The notes: a model not told the origin generated them from the sequence alone. A DNA stretch of 64,000 bases from Rubritepida flocculans DSM 14296 (GCF_000425365.1 NZ_AUDH01000002.1:248001-312000), one strand, 5' to 3'. Shown: positions 16,853 to 25,082, counted from the stretch's first letter. Translations and numbers: made by a program.

Positions 16853-17877
16853 CGCTGCTCGCTCCCGGCGATTTCTGGGTCTCCTCCGGGCATCATCTCT
16901 GCGACGTGACGGAGGAGGGGCGGCTGCGCGCCACGCCCGATCTCTGGCGCGCCTTCCTCGCCAGGCCGGAGCTGATCCCGCCTCCCGAGGCCTGCGCGGC
17001 CGAGCGCGCCCTGCACGCGCGGCTGATGGAGGAGCCCCTGGCCGCGGTGGAGGCGCGCGGCCTTGCGGACCCGGACGCGGAGGAGAACTGGCGGCTCTTC
17101 CTCGGCTTCCGCGACCGGGTGGCGGCCCAGCCCACGCTGGAGGCCGCCTGGCTCGCGCTGTTCCGGGGGGATGTCTCGGGCATCCCGCCGCTCTTCCTGC
17201 AGATGCTCACCCATCTCGTCGCCCGCGCGGCGCTGGAAGGGGAGGGCGACGCCTTCACCCTGCGCGCCGCCGAATGCTTCTGGCGAACCCAGCGCGTCGC
17301 CATCACCCAGGGCGCGACCTTGCTGGCGGACGAGGAGGTGGTGGACATGAAGCACCGGGACGGCGACCTCGGCGCGCTGGGGCGGCTGCTGGTGGAGGCC
17401 GGCGCGCCGCCCCGCGAGGTGGAGCTGGACGTGCTCTCGGAGGAGAACGCGCCGGGCTACAAGGCGCGCTCGGACGCGCACGACATGGCCCTCGACATCG
17501 CCGAGAACCGCCCCGGCCAGCACGGCCTCGCGCGCGCGCTGGAGCGCTTCATTCTGCACCTCTTCGGCGAGCGGGTGAGCATCCGCCCCGTCCCTGTCAT
17601 CGAGGACCGGCACTGGACCTGGCATGTGGGGCTGGACGCGGAGGCCACGCGCATCGCCAACGCGCTGTGGGACGGAAAGCAGGTGAAGCAGGCGGACCTG
17701 GCGAAGATCCTCTGGCTCGGCGTGCTGGAGTTCGCCGACCCCTCGCGTGTGCTGAAGCGGGTGCAGGGGCGGCCCGTCTATCTGGCGCTGGCGATGGACG
17801 CGGCGCAGCGGGTGCGGATGAAGCCGCAGAACCTCGTCCCGGGCCTGCCCCTGGTGGCGGCGGAGAAGGCGGCCTGA
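16849..17877 (+). CDS. DUF6352-family protein of the FDH island
   Basis: A 342-residue soluble protein. The N-terminus (LAPGDFWVSSGHHLCDVTEEG) and the central LRAAECFWRTQRVAITQG and VEDRHWTW-like segment (IEDRHWTWHVGLD) are distinctive. I assign it to the DUF6352 family by gene context and memory of such sequences. No metal or nucleotide motif is obvious apart from clustered His/Trp residues (HH at 16-17, HWTWH near 263). It overlaps the next gene by one base (TGATG). The function is unknown; FDH maturation is inferred from context. Confidence 0.7.
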   Translation: MTLLAPGDFWVSSGHHLCDVTEEGRLRATPDLWRAFLARPELIPPPEACAAERALHARLMEEPLAAVEARGLADPDAEENWRLFLGFRDRVAAQPTLEAAWLALFRGDVSGIPPLFLQMLTHLVARAALEGEGDAFTLRAAECFWRTQRVAITQGATLLADEEVVDMKHRDGDLGALGRLLVEAGAPPREVELDVLSEENAPGYKARSDAHDMALDIAENRPGQHGLARALERFILHLFGERVSIRPVPVIEDRHWTWHVGLDAEATRIANALWDGKQVKQADLAKILWLGVLEFADPSRVLKRVQGRPVYLALAMDAAQRVRMKPQNLVPGLPLVAAEKAA

Positions 17878-18371
17878 TGGACGCGCTTCCGCCCGAGCTC
17901 GAGATTCCCGTGGCGATCCTGGCCGAGCGCCGGCCCGGCGCCACCCCCTGGCAGGAGCATGTCTGGCGCGCCGCCGCCGTTCTGGAGGAGGCGCCGCCCG
18001 TGCCCCCCTGGACGAAGCTGCGCGAGGAGGCGGGGCGGGAGCTCTTCTTCGCCGGCACGGCCCCGGTGCGGCTGCACCGCACCGACACGCCGAACTACCG
18101 CGAGAACCTGACGGCGGCCGAGCCGCGCCTTTGGGCGCTGCTGCGCGAATCGGGCGCGGGGATGGAGCTGGCGGCGGTGACGGTGGACCCCGGCGAGGCC
18201 GAGGTGCTGGCCGAGGATCCGCGTGCGCTGCTGGAGGCGCTGCCCCTGCCGCCCGGGCTGCAGGCGCTGCTCGCCGCCTTCGTGGCGCAGCACCATGTCG
18301 AGCGCGAATTCCACAAGCGCAAGCGCGACCGCCAGGATCCCGATTCGCTCGGCCGGAGGGGGCGGGTGTGA
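17877..18371 (+). CDS. DUF3305 domain protein
   Basis: A 164-residue protein beginning MDALPPELEIPVAILAERRP, followed by PWQEHVWRAAAVLEEAPPV, the opening typical of DUF3305. It ends with a strongly basic HVEREFHKRKRDRQ segment. DUF3305 and DUF3306 genes are regularly paired within formate dehydrogenase clusters; their function is unknown. The start shares one base with the stop of the preceding gene. A 54-bp tandem repeat begins five bases after its stop, breaking the otherwise overlapping arrangement of this operon. Confidence 0.8.
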   Translation: MDALPPELEIPVAILAERRPGATPWQEHVWRAAAVLEEAPPVPPWTKLREEAGRELFFAGTAPVRLHRTDTPNYRENLTAAEPRLWALLRESGAGMELAAVTVDPGEAEVLAEDPRALLEALPLPPGLQALLAAFVAQHHVEREFHKRKRDRQDPDSLGRRGRV

Positions 18372-18376
18372 GGGGC

Positions 18377-18508
18377 GTGGCGGCTGCGCGCCGCGGGGTG
18401 GCGCATCTTCCCGCGGCGCGGAGGGTTGGCGTGGCGGCTGCGCGCCGCGGGGTGGCGCATCTTCCCGCGGCGCGGAGGGTTGGTGTGGCGGCTGCGCGCC
18501 GCGGGGTG
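18377..18508. repeat. 54-bp tandem repeat, 2.4 copies, in the FDH accessory operon
   Basis: Units at 18377-18430 and 18431-18484 are essentially identical; a third runs 24 bases from 18485. Each unit begins GTGGCGGCTGCGCGCCGCGG, which can fold (GCGGC/GCCGC). The 25 bases at 18476-18500 are identical, in reverse complement, to 46297-46321. The array fills the gap between the DUF3305 and DUF3306 genes. Confidence 0.93.
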
Positions 18509-18512
18509 AAAA

Positions 18513-19208
18513 ATGCCCTCTGAGGGTTTCCTCTCCCGCTGGTCGCGCCGCAAGCAGGCCTTCGCGCGCGGCGAGGGGCCGGCCGAGCCCGCGCCCGAGC
18601 CGCCGCCCGCGGCCGCCCCCGGCCTCGTTCCGCCGCCCGAACCGGCCGCGCCGCCTCCCGCCCCGGCGGTCGAGGCCGCCGCGCCCGCGGAGGCCGAGCC
18701 AGAGTTCGACCTGTCCAGCCTGCCGGACATCGAGACCATCACGGCCGCCACCGACATCCGCGTCTTCTTCCACAAGGCGGTGCCCGAGGCGCTGCGCCAG
18801 GCGGCGCTGCGCAAGGCCTGGGCGACGGACCCGGTGATCAGCACCTATATGGGCCCGCTGGACTATGCCTGGGACTTCAACACGCCGGGGGGCCTGCCCT
18901 ACGGCTTCGCCTCCGAACTGGGCGAGGTGGGGGAGAAGCTGCGCGAGCTGATCGCTCAGGCGATCGGCGAACCGCCGGCCCGGCCCGATTCCGAGGCCGA
19001 GGCCGAGCCCGGATCGCCCCCCGCGGCGCTGGCGGAGGCCGCCGATGCCCCTCCGGCCGATGAGGCCGCCCCGCTCGAGGCGCCCCCTTCGCCGCTGCGT
19101 CTCGCGCAGGACGCCCCGGCGGAGGATTCGCCGCCCTCTCCCGCCCCCGAGGCGCCCGCCGAACCCCCTCCGCCGCGGCGGCGGCATGGCGGGGCCCTGC
19201 CGGTGTGA
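18513..19208 (+). CDS. DUF3306 domain protein
   Basis: A 231-residue protein. The N-terminal FLSRWSRRKQAF and central SSLPDIETITAATDIRVFFHKAVPE, ALRKAWATDP and YMGPLDYAWDFN are DUF3306 hallmarks. The flanking regions (25-62 and 155-225) are Pro/Ala/Glu-rich and probably disordered. The ATG at 18513 lies directly after the tandem repeat, and AAAAATG gives only a weak ribosome binding site, so the repeat may influence its translation. Its role is unknown; the family is tied to formate dehydrogenase operons. Confidence 0.82.
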   Translation: MPSEGFLSRWSRRKQAFARGEGPAEPAPEPPPAAAPGLVPPPEPAAPPPAPAVEAAAPAEAEPEFDLSSLPDIETITAATDIRVFFHKAVPEALRQAALRKAWATDPVISTYMGPLDYAWDFNTPGGLPYGFASELGEVGEKLRELIAQAIGEPPARPDSEAEAEPGSPPAALAEAADAPPADEAAPLEAPPSPLRLAQDAPAEDSPPSPAPEAPAEPPPPRRRHGGALPV

Positions 19209-19232
19209 TGGCAGGGCGGGGAGGGGGGTAGT

Positions 19233-19316
19233 TGCAATCGCCTCGCAATTGCACTATCTGAAAAACCTGACATCCTTTCGCCATCCCCGGTTGACGCGGG
19301 TGCAGTTTCTTTGCAC
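19233..19316. promoter_or_regulatory. TGCA half-site array upstream of the chaperone-regulator gene
   Basis: In the 119-base spacer, two inverted repeats are visible: TGCAAT-N9-ATTGCA (19233-19253) and GTGCA-N7-TGCAC (19300-19316). Three of the four half-sites read TTGCA. TTGACG at 19291-19296 could be a -35 box, but the -10 is poor. The spacer is much more AT-rich than its surroundings. It probably holds the promoter for the fdh structural genes; control by the encoded HTH protein is a guess. Confidence 0.4.
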
Positions 19317-19327
19317 GCTCCGCGGCA

Positions 19328-20107
19328 ATGAAGCAGGAAGCGCATGCTGGGGCGCTGGACGCCGCGATCGCCGCGGCCGGGGGGATGGAAGCCTTCCAGG
19401 CCGCGCTGGGCGTTGCGCGCCGCACCGTCTTCCTCTGGAAGCAGCAGGGCGTTCCGGCAGAGCGCGTGCCGGAGATCGAGGCCGCCACCGGCGTGCCCCG
19501 CCACAAGCTGCGCCCCGACCTCTGGGCCCCGCCGGGCGCCATCGCCGACCCGATGCGCGAGGGCCGGGCCAACCTCTATGCGCTGCTCGGCCATCTGCTG
19601 AGCGATGTGCCGGCGCCCGCGGTGCTCGCGCGCCTCGCCGCCCTGCCCGCCGACGACACGCCTCTCGGCGCCGCGCTGGGCGCGCTCTCGGCCGCCGCCC
19701 GGGTGGCGAGGCCGGAGGCCCTGGAGCGCGAGTATCACGCCTTGTTCATCGGGCTGGGCCGCGGAGAGCTGCTGCCCTTCGCCTCCTACTATCTCACGGG
19801 CTTCCTGCACGAGCGGCCGCTGGCGGAGCTGCGCGCCGATCTCGGCCGGCTGGGCATCGTCCGCGCCGAGGGCGTCTATGAGCCCGAGGACCACATCGCC
19901 TTCCTCTGCGAGACCATGGCCGGGCTGCTGCGCGGCGGGACGCCGGAGGAGGCGGACGCGCTGTTCGCGCGGCATATCCGCCCCTGGGCGGGTCGTTTCT
20001 TCGCCGACCTGTGCGTGGCCGAGAACGCGGTGTTCTACCGCGCCGTCGGCGGGCTGGGTCGGGCTCTGATGGATGTGGAACTGGCGGCGGCGGAGCTGCC
20101 CGCCTGA
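19328..20107 (+). CDS. TorD-family chaperone fused to a YdaS-like helix-turn-helix domain
   Basis: A 259-residue protein in two parts. Residues 8-66 (ALGVARRTVFLWKQQGVPAE, then RVPEIEAATGVPRHKLRPDLW) match the YdaS/Cro-type helix-turn-helix, whose usual ending is RHELRPDIY. Residues 77-250 are a TorD/DmsD redox-enzyme chaperone: EYHALFIGLGRGELLPFASYY (135-155 region) and EPEDHIAFLCETMAGLL (185-201). TorD proteins bind the Tat signal of a molybdoenzyme and help insert the cofactor before export; the client here is presumably FdhA. The frame is continuous, so the fusion is not a simple frameshift artefact. There is no clear ribosome binding site before the ATG; leaderless translation is possible. 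Confidence 0.85.
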   Translation: MKQEAHAGALDAAIAAAGGMEAFQAALGVARRTVFLWKQQGVPAERVPEIEAATGVPRHKLRPDLWAPPGAIADPMREGRANLYALLGHLLSDVPAPAVLARLAALPADDTPLGAALGALSAAARVARPEALEREYHALFIGLGRGELLPFASYYLTGFLHERPLAELRADLGRLGIVRAEGVYEPEDHIAFLCETMAGLLRGGTPEEADALFARHIRPWAGRFFADLCVAENAVFYRAVGGLGRALMDVELAAAELPA

Positions 20108-20139
20108 GGCTTCAACGGGTGACTGGGAAGGAGTTCGCC

Positions 20140-20373
20140 ATGGCGAGCAATGACGACAAGGGCGCGAGCAAGCGCCGCGGCTTCCTGAAGACGCTGGGCA
20201 TCGGCACCGCCGCGGCCGCCGCCGCGGCCTCGCCCGCGCTGGCGCAGCGCGCCGACAGCGTGCCCGCCCGCGAGGCGCGCAAGGAGAACGCCCAGCAGCG
20301 CGTGGCGGCCCGCTACCAGGCGAACTCCGCGCATGTGCAGAACTTCTACCGCACCAACCGCTACGAGTACTGA
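20140..20373 (+). CDS. Small Tat-signal protein of formate dehydrogenase region
   Basis: A 77-residue protein: a twin-arginine signal (SKRRGFLKTLGIGTAAAAAA, then SPALAQ) followed by only about 40 mature residues ending YRTNRYEY. This matches the small 'formate dehydrogenase region TAT target' family that precedes fdh catalytic genes. It is presumably exported folded and may associate with the enzyme. A strong ribosome binding site, GGAAGGAG, lies 6 bases before the ATG. It begins 32 bases after the TorD-type gene and 23 bases before fdhA. Confidence 0.85.
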   Translation: MASNDDKGASKRRGFLKTLGIGTAAAAAAASPALAQRADSVPAREARKENAQQRVAARYQANSAHVQNFYRTNRYEY

Positions 20374-20396
20374 GCGCCGGGAGAGGAAGAACAACA

Positions 20397-23342
20397 ATGC
20401 TCATCAAGCGTTCCGACGGGGCCCGCGCCAAGCAGCGGCTCGCTTCGGCCTATCAGGGCCTCTCCGCCGGCGGCATGGACCGCCGCTCCTTCCTCAAGAC
20501 CGCGGGGCTCGCGGGCGCCGGCGTGGCCGCGCTGGCGGGCATCGCGCCGCGCATGGCCGAGGCCGCGGGCGCCGCGACCGGCGTGCATGACCTCTCGCGC
20601 CCCATCCAGCGGGTGAAGAATCTCTGCACCCACTGCTCGGTGGGCTGCACGGTCACGGCCGAGGTGCAGAACGGCGTCTGGGTGGGCCAGGAGCCGACCT
20701 GGGAGAGCCCGATCAACCGCGGCACGCACTGCGCCAAGGGCGCCTCGGTGCGCGAGCTGGTGCATGGCGACCGCCGGCTGAAGTACCCGATGAAGCTGGT
20801 GAACGGCCAGTGGCAGCGCATCACCTGGGATGTGGCGATGAGCGAGATCGCCGACCGGATGATGGCGATCCGCGCCGCCTCCGGCCCTGACTCCGTGTAC
20901 TGGCTGGGCAGCGCCAAGTTCTCCAACGAGGGCGCCTATCTGTTCCGCAAGTTCGTGGCCTTCTGGGGCACGAACCACGTGGACCACCAGGCGCGCATCT
21001 GCCACTCGACGACGGTGGCGGGTGTGGCGAACACCTGGGGCTATGGCGCGCAGACCAACAGCTACAACGACATCCGCAACTCCAAGACCATGATCATCAT
21101 GGGCGGGAACCCTGCAGAGGCGCATCCGGTCTCGCTGCAGCACGTGCTCTCCGGCAAGGAGATCAACCGTGCGAACATGATCGTGATCGACCCGCGCTAC
21201 ACCCGCACGGCCGCCCACGCCACGGAATATGTGCGCATCCGCCCGGGCACGGACATCCCGGTGATCTGGGGCATCCTCTGGCACATCTTCGAGAATGGCT
21301 GGGAGGACAAGGAGTTCATTCGCCAGCGCGTCTACGGCATGGACGAAATCCGCGCCGAGGTCGCGAAGTGGAACCCGCAGGAGGTGGAGCGCGTGACCGG
21401 CGTGCCGGGCGCGCAGCTCCGCCGGGTGGCGGAGATGTTCGCCACGCAGAAGCCCTCCACGCTGATCTGGTGCATGGGCACCACGCAGAAGACGGTGGGC
21501 ACGGCGAATGTGCGCGCCTACTCGGTGCTGCTGCTGGCCACCGGCAATGTCGGGGCGGAGGGCACAGGGGCCAACATCTTCCGCGGCCACTGCAACGTGC
21601 AGGGCGCCTCGGATTTCGGCCTCGATGTGGGCACGCTGCCGGCCTATTACGGGCTGGACGAGACGGCGTGGCGGCACTGGAGCCGCGTCTGGGGCGTCTC
21701 CTTCGAGTCCATGCGCGCGCGCTTCGACACGCCGCAGATGATGAACACGCCCGGCATCCCCTCCACGCGCTACATGGATGCCGTGCTGCTGCCCAAGGAC
21801 CAGGTGCAGCAGCGTGACAACCTCAAGGGCATGATCGTGTTCGGCCACGGCGGCAACACCGTGACCCGCATGCCCGAGGCGCAGCGGGCCCTCGATGCGC
21901 TGGACCTGCTGGTGGTCGCGGACCCGCACCCCACCACCTTCGCGGTGCTGCACAACCGGCGCGAGAACACCTATCTGCTGCCCATCGCCACGCAGTTCGA
22001 GTGCTCGGGCAGCCGCACCAGCTCCAACCGCTCGGTGCAGTGGGGCGAGAAGATCGTGAACCCGATCTTCGAGAGCCGCACCGACTACCGCGTGATGTTC
22101 GACCTGGCCAAGGCGCTCGACGCCGCGGCGCAGCGCCGGAACATGACCATCCGCTTCGCGGAGGACATGTTCAAGCACTACGACATCCAGAACGGCGAGC
22201 CGACGCCCGAGAGCATCCTGCGCGAGATCAACCGCGGCGCCTGGGGCACCGGCTATAGCGGCATCAGCCCCGAGCGGCTGAAGCTGCACATGCAGCACCA
22301 GGACAAGTTCGACCTGGTGACGCTGCGCGCCAAGCCGGACGCCCCGGCGGAAATCCGCGGCGACTACTACGGCCTGCCCTGGCCCTGCTGGGGCACGCCG
22401 GAGCAGCGCCACCCCGGCAGCCACATCCTCTACAACACCAACCTCGCGGTGAAGGATGGCGGCGGCACCTTCCGCCCGCGCTTCGGTCTGGAGCGCAACG
22501 GCGTGACGCTGCTGGCCGAGGGCAGCTACTCGAAGGACAGCGACATCCGCGACGGCTACCCCGAGTTCACGGTGGCGCTGCTCAAGCGGCTCGGCTGGTA
22601 TGACGAGCTCACGGCGGCCGAGAAGGCGACCATCGCCGAGATCGGCCAGGGCCTGGGCGGCGAGGACCGCGTCTCCTGGATGACGGACCTCTCGGGCGGC
22701 ATCCAGCGCGTGGCCATCGCGCATGGCTGCTCGCCCTTCGGCAACGGCAAGGCCCGCGCGGTGGCGTGGAACCTGCCCGACCCGGTGCCCGTGCATCGCG
22801 AGCCGATCTACACGGCCCGCCCGGACCTGATCGCCCAGTACCCGACCCTGCCGGACCGGCGCGGCTTCCGCCTGCCGCATCTCGGCCAGTCGGTGCAGGC
22901 GCGCAGCCCCGAGGTGTTCCGCAACTTCCCGATCATTCTCACCTCCGGCCGACTGGTGGAGTACGAGGGCGGCGGCGAGGAGACGCGCTCGAACAAGTGG
23001 CTGGCCGAGCTGCAGCAGGACATGTTCGTGGAGATCAACCCGGCCGACGCCGCGGCGCGCAACATCCGCGACGGCGCCTGGGTGTGGGTCACCGGCCCGG
23101 AGAACAACAGCCGCGCCCGCGTGAAGGCGCTGGTGACGGAGCGCGTGGGGCCGGGTGTGGCCTTCATGCCCTTCCACTTCGCCGGCTGGTTCATGGGCGA
23201 GGACCAGCGCCGCAAGTATCCGCAGGGGACGGACCCCGTGGTGCTCGGCGAATCGGTCAACGCCATCACCACCTACGGCTATGACCCCGTCACCTTCATG
23301 CAGGAGACGAAGGTCACGCTCTGCCAGATCCGTGCCGCCTAA
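20397..23342 (+). CDS. fdhA: Formate dehydrogenase, catalytic alpha subunit (molybdopterin)
   Basis: A 981-residue molybdopterin bis-MGD oxidoreductase. A Tat signal (RRSFLKTAG at 29-37) directs export. A 4Fe-4S site is formed by C77/C80/C84/C112. The molybdenum ligand is Cys202, followed by His203, in HQARICHSTTVAG; the codon at 21000-21002 is TGC, so this is a cysteine-type, not a selenocysteine, enzyme. Further MGD-binding signatures are MGGNPAEAHPV and MIVFGHGGNTVTRMP. It oxidises formate to CO2 in the periplasm and hands electrons to the beta subunit encoded 15 bases downstream. GAGAGGAAGA serves as ribosome binding site. Confidence 0.95.
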   Translation: MLIKRSDGARAKQRLASAYQGLSAGGMDRRSFLKTAGLAGAGVAALAGIAPRMAEAAGAATGVHDLSRPIQRVKNLCTHCSVGCTVTAEVQNGVWVGQEPTWESPINRGTHCAKGASVRELVHGDRRLKYPMKLVNGQWQRITWDVAMSEIADRMMAIRAASGPDSVYWLGSAKFSNEGAYLFRKFVAFWGTNHVDHQARICHSTTVAGVANTWGYGAQTNSYNDIRNSKTMIIMGGNPAEAHPVSLQHVLSGKEINRANMIVIDPRYTRTAAHATEYVRIRPGTDIPVIWGILWHIFENGWEDKEFIRQRVYGMDEIRAEVAKWNPQEVERVTGVPGAQLRRVAEMFATQKPSTLIWCMGTTQKTVGTANVRAYSVLLLATGNVGAEGTGANIFRGHCNVQGASDFGLDVGTLPAYYGLDETAWRHWSRVWGVSFESMRARFDTPQMMNTPGIPSTRYMDAVLLPKDQVQQRDNLKGMIVFGHGGNTVTRMPEAQRALDALDLLVVADPHPTTFAVLHNRRENTYLLPIATQFECSGSRTSSNRSVQWGEKIVNPIFESRTDYRVMFDLAKALDAAAQRRNMTIRFAEDMFKHYDIQNGEPTPESILREINRGAWGTGYSGISPERLKLHMQHQDKFDLVTLRAKPDAPAEIRGDYYGLPWPCWGTPEQRHPGSHILYNTNLAVKDGGGTFRPRFGLERNGVTLLAEGSYSKDSDIRDGYPEFTVALLKRLGWYDELTAAEKATIAEIGQGLGGEDRVSWMTDLSGGIQRVAIAHGCSPFGNGKARAVAWNLPDPVPVHREPIYTARPDLIAQYPTLPDRRGFRLPHLGQSVQARSPEVFRNFPIILTSGRLVEYEGGGEETRSNKWLAELQQDMFVEINPADAAARNIRDGAWVWVTGPENNSRARVKALVTERVGPGVAFMPFHFAGWFMGEDQRRKYPQGTDPVVLGESVNAITTYGYDPVTFMQETKVTLCQIRAA

Positions 23343-23357
23343 GGGAGAACCAGCAAC

Positions 23358-23954
23358 ATGGCCCGCATGAAGTTCCTCTGCGACGCGGACCGCTGCATCG
23401 AGTGCAACGCCTGCGTCACCGCCTGCAAGAACGAGCACGAGGTGCCCTGGGGCATCAACCGGCGCCGCGTCGTCACCATCAATGACGGCCGGCCCGGCGA
23501 GCGCTCGATCTCCATGGCCTGCATGCACTGCACGGACGCGCCCTGCGCGGCCGTCTGCCCCGTGTCCTGCTTCTACACGACGGCGGATGCCATCGTGCTG
23601 CACGACAAGGATCTGTGCATCGGCTGCGGCTACTGCTTCTACGCCTGCCCCTTCGGCGCGCCGCAATATCCGCGCGTCGGCAACTTCGGCGGGCGCGGGA
23701 AGATGGACAAGTGCACCTACTGCGCGGGCGGCCCGCAGCAGGACAACACCCTGGTCGAGTACACGCAGTACGGCGCGAACCGCATCGCCGAGGGCAAGCT
23801 GCCGCTCTGCGCCGAGATGTGCTCGACCAAGGCGCTGCTCGCCGGCGATGGCGAGATGATCGCGACCATCTACCGCGAGCGCGTGCAGCGGCGCGGCTAT
23901 GGCTCGGGCGCCTGGGGCTGGCGCACGGCCTATCGCACCACGGTCAACGCCTGA
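23358..23954 (+). CDS. fdh3B: Formate dehydrogenase FDH3-type beta subunit (Fe-S)
   Basis: A 198-residue ferredoxin-like subunit with four cysteine groups: CDADRCIECNACVTACK, CMHCTDAPCAAVCP, CIGCGYCFYACP and CTYC...CAEMCSTKAL. It should carry four 4Fe-4S clusters and pass electrons from the molybdenum subunit to the membrane cytochrome. It has no signal peptide of its own and probably rides out with the alpha subunit. It lies between fdhA and two strong RNA hairpins that precede the gamma gene. Confidence 0.95.
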   Translation: MARMKFLCDADRCIECNACVTACKNEHEVPWGINRRRVVTINDGRPGERSISMACMHCTDAPCAAVCPVSCFYTTADAIVLHDKDLCIGCGYCFYACPFGAPQYPRVGNFGGRGKMDKCTYCAGGPQQDNTLVEYTQYGANRIAEGKLPLCAEMCSTKALLAGDGEMIATIYRERVQRRGYGSGAWGWRTAYRTTVNA

Positions 23955-23961
23955 TGATCCG

Positions 23962-24028
23962 GCGGCCCGGGCTTCCCCGGGCCGCTTCCCCTTCTCCCGC
24001 CGCGCGGCCGCTCTGCCGGGGCCGCGCG
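23962..24028 (+). other. Two strong hairpins between fdhB and the gamma subunit gene
   Basis: Stem one: GCGGCCCGGG (23962-23971) pairs with CCCGGGCCGC (23976-23985) around a CTTC loop. Stem two: CGCGCGGCC (24001-24009) pairs with GGCCGCGCG (24020-24028) around a 10-base loop. Neither is followed by a U-run. They could stabilise the fdhAB transcript end, attenuate the gamma gene or mark RNA processing; which of these applies cannot be read from the sequence. Confidence 0.75.
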
Positions 24029-24070
24029 CATCGGAACCGGGCACAGACCCGCTGATCCGGAGGAAGTCAC

Positions 24071-25072
24071 ATGCGGCGCATCCTTCTCGCACCCTTCATG
24101 GTGCTGTTCCTGGCGCTGGCCGCGCCCGGCCTGATCGGCGGCGCCCTCGCGCAGCCCGCGGCCGGCGCGCGCGGCGCCATCTCGGCCGAGGAGCTCGAGC
24201 TCCAGCGCATGCTGCAGGGCGGGCGCATCGAGGGCCGCACCACCCTGCCCGACGCGCAGTCCGAGGTGCTGATCCAGCCGGCCGGCAAGGCCTGGCGGGA
24301 CTTCCACAACGTCACGCTGGCCTGGGTGGGCGGCATCGCGGTGGGCGGCATGCTGCTCATCCTCATCGCCTTCTACCTCGGGCGCGGGAAGATCATGGTG
24401 GAGGGTGGCCTTTCGGGCCGGACCATCCAGCGCTTCAACCTGCTCGAGCGCGCCAACCACTGGATGGTGGCCACCTGCTTCATCATCCTGGGGCTGACGG
24501 GGCTGAACCTCACCTTCGGCCGCCACCTGCTTCTGCCGATCGTCGGGCCCGAGGCCTTCACCGCCATCTCGCTCTACGGGAAGATCCTGCACAACTTCCT
24601 GGCCTTCCCCTTCACGCTCGGCATCGTGCTGATGCTGCTGCTCTGGGTGAAGGACAACATCCCGAACGGCCGCGACATCGAGTGGTTCAAGCAGGGCGGC
24701 GGGCTGATCGGGAAGGGCCATCCCAAGGCCGGGCGCTTCAACGCCGGGCAGAAGATGGTGTTCTGGATCACCACGCTGGGCGGCGCGGCGGTCGCTGTCT
24801 CCGGCTATCTGCTGATCTTCCCCTTCTGGGGCGAGTTCGGCGTGGCCGAGATGCAGCTCGCGCACATCGTGCACTCCATCATCTCGGTGCTGATGATCGC
24901 GGCGATGCTGGCGCACATCTACATCGGCTCCATCGGCATGCAGGGCGCCTTCGACGCCATGGGCACCGGCCAGGTGGACCTGAACTGGGCCAAGGAGCAC
25001 CACAGCCTCTGGGTCGAGGAGCAGCAGAAGCGCGAGGCCGCCGCCCCGCGCGGCGCCCAGCCCGCGGAGTGA
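24071..25072 (+). CDS. Formate dehydrogenase gamma subunit (cytochrome b)
   Basis: A 333-residue protein: an N-terminal Sec signal (to about residue 28, ALAQ), a periplasmic stretch to about 75, then a four-helix cytochrome b561-type domain. Haem-ligand candidates are His in ERANHWMV, LYGKILHNFLAF and LAHIVHSIISV, plus LAHIYIGSIG. It anchors the FDH complex and transfers electrons to quinone. GGAGGAAG precedes the ATG at 24071. A 116-base spacer with two hairpins separates it from the beta gene, in contrast to the tight packing elsewhere in the island. Confidence 0.92.
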   Translation: MRRILLAPFMVLFLALAAPGLIGGALAQPAAGARGAISAEELELQRMLQGGRIEGRTTLPDAQSEVLIQPAGKAWRDFHNVTLAWVGGIAVGGMLLILIAFYLGRGKIMVEGGLSGRTIQRFNLLERANHWMVATCFIILGLTGLNLTFGRHLLLPIVGPEAFTAISLYGKILHNFLAFPFTLGIVLMLLLWVKDNIPNGRDIEWFKQGGGLIGKGHPKAGRFNAGQKMVFWITTLGGAAVAVSGYLLIFPFWGEFGVAEMQLAHIVHSIISVLMIAAMLAHIYIGSIGMQGAFDAMGTGQVDLNWAKEHHSLWVEEQQKREAAAPRGAQPAE

Positions 25073-25082
25073 GGCCCGGCCC

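Noticed and set aside
18377-18508. CRISPR-like array
   Set aside because: Units are contiguous 54-mers without unique spacers, and no cas genes are present.
18131-18523. An open frame running through the 54-bp repeat, encoding VAAARRGV-type repeats
   Set aside because: It is out of frame with the DUF3305 gene it overlaps and has no start signal; the repeat is better read as non-coding.
19211-19240. Sigma54 promoter before the HTH-TorD gene
   Set aside because: TTGCA is present, but the required GG dinucleotide at the right spacing (GG-N10-GC) is absent.
21000-21002. Possible selenocysteine codon in the formate dehydrogenase alpha subunit
   Set aside because: The molybdenum-ligand codon is TGC, so the residue is cysteine.
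20361-24092. A 1243-codon open frame antisense to the fdh catalytic genes
   Set aside because: High G+C content leaves few stop codons on the opposite strand. The translation is His/Arg/Gly-rich without any family motif, while the plus-strand frames are clear formate dehydrogenase subunits.
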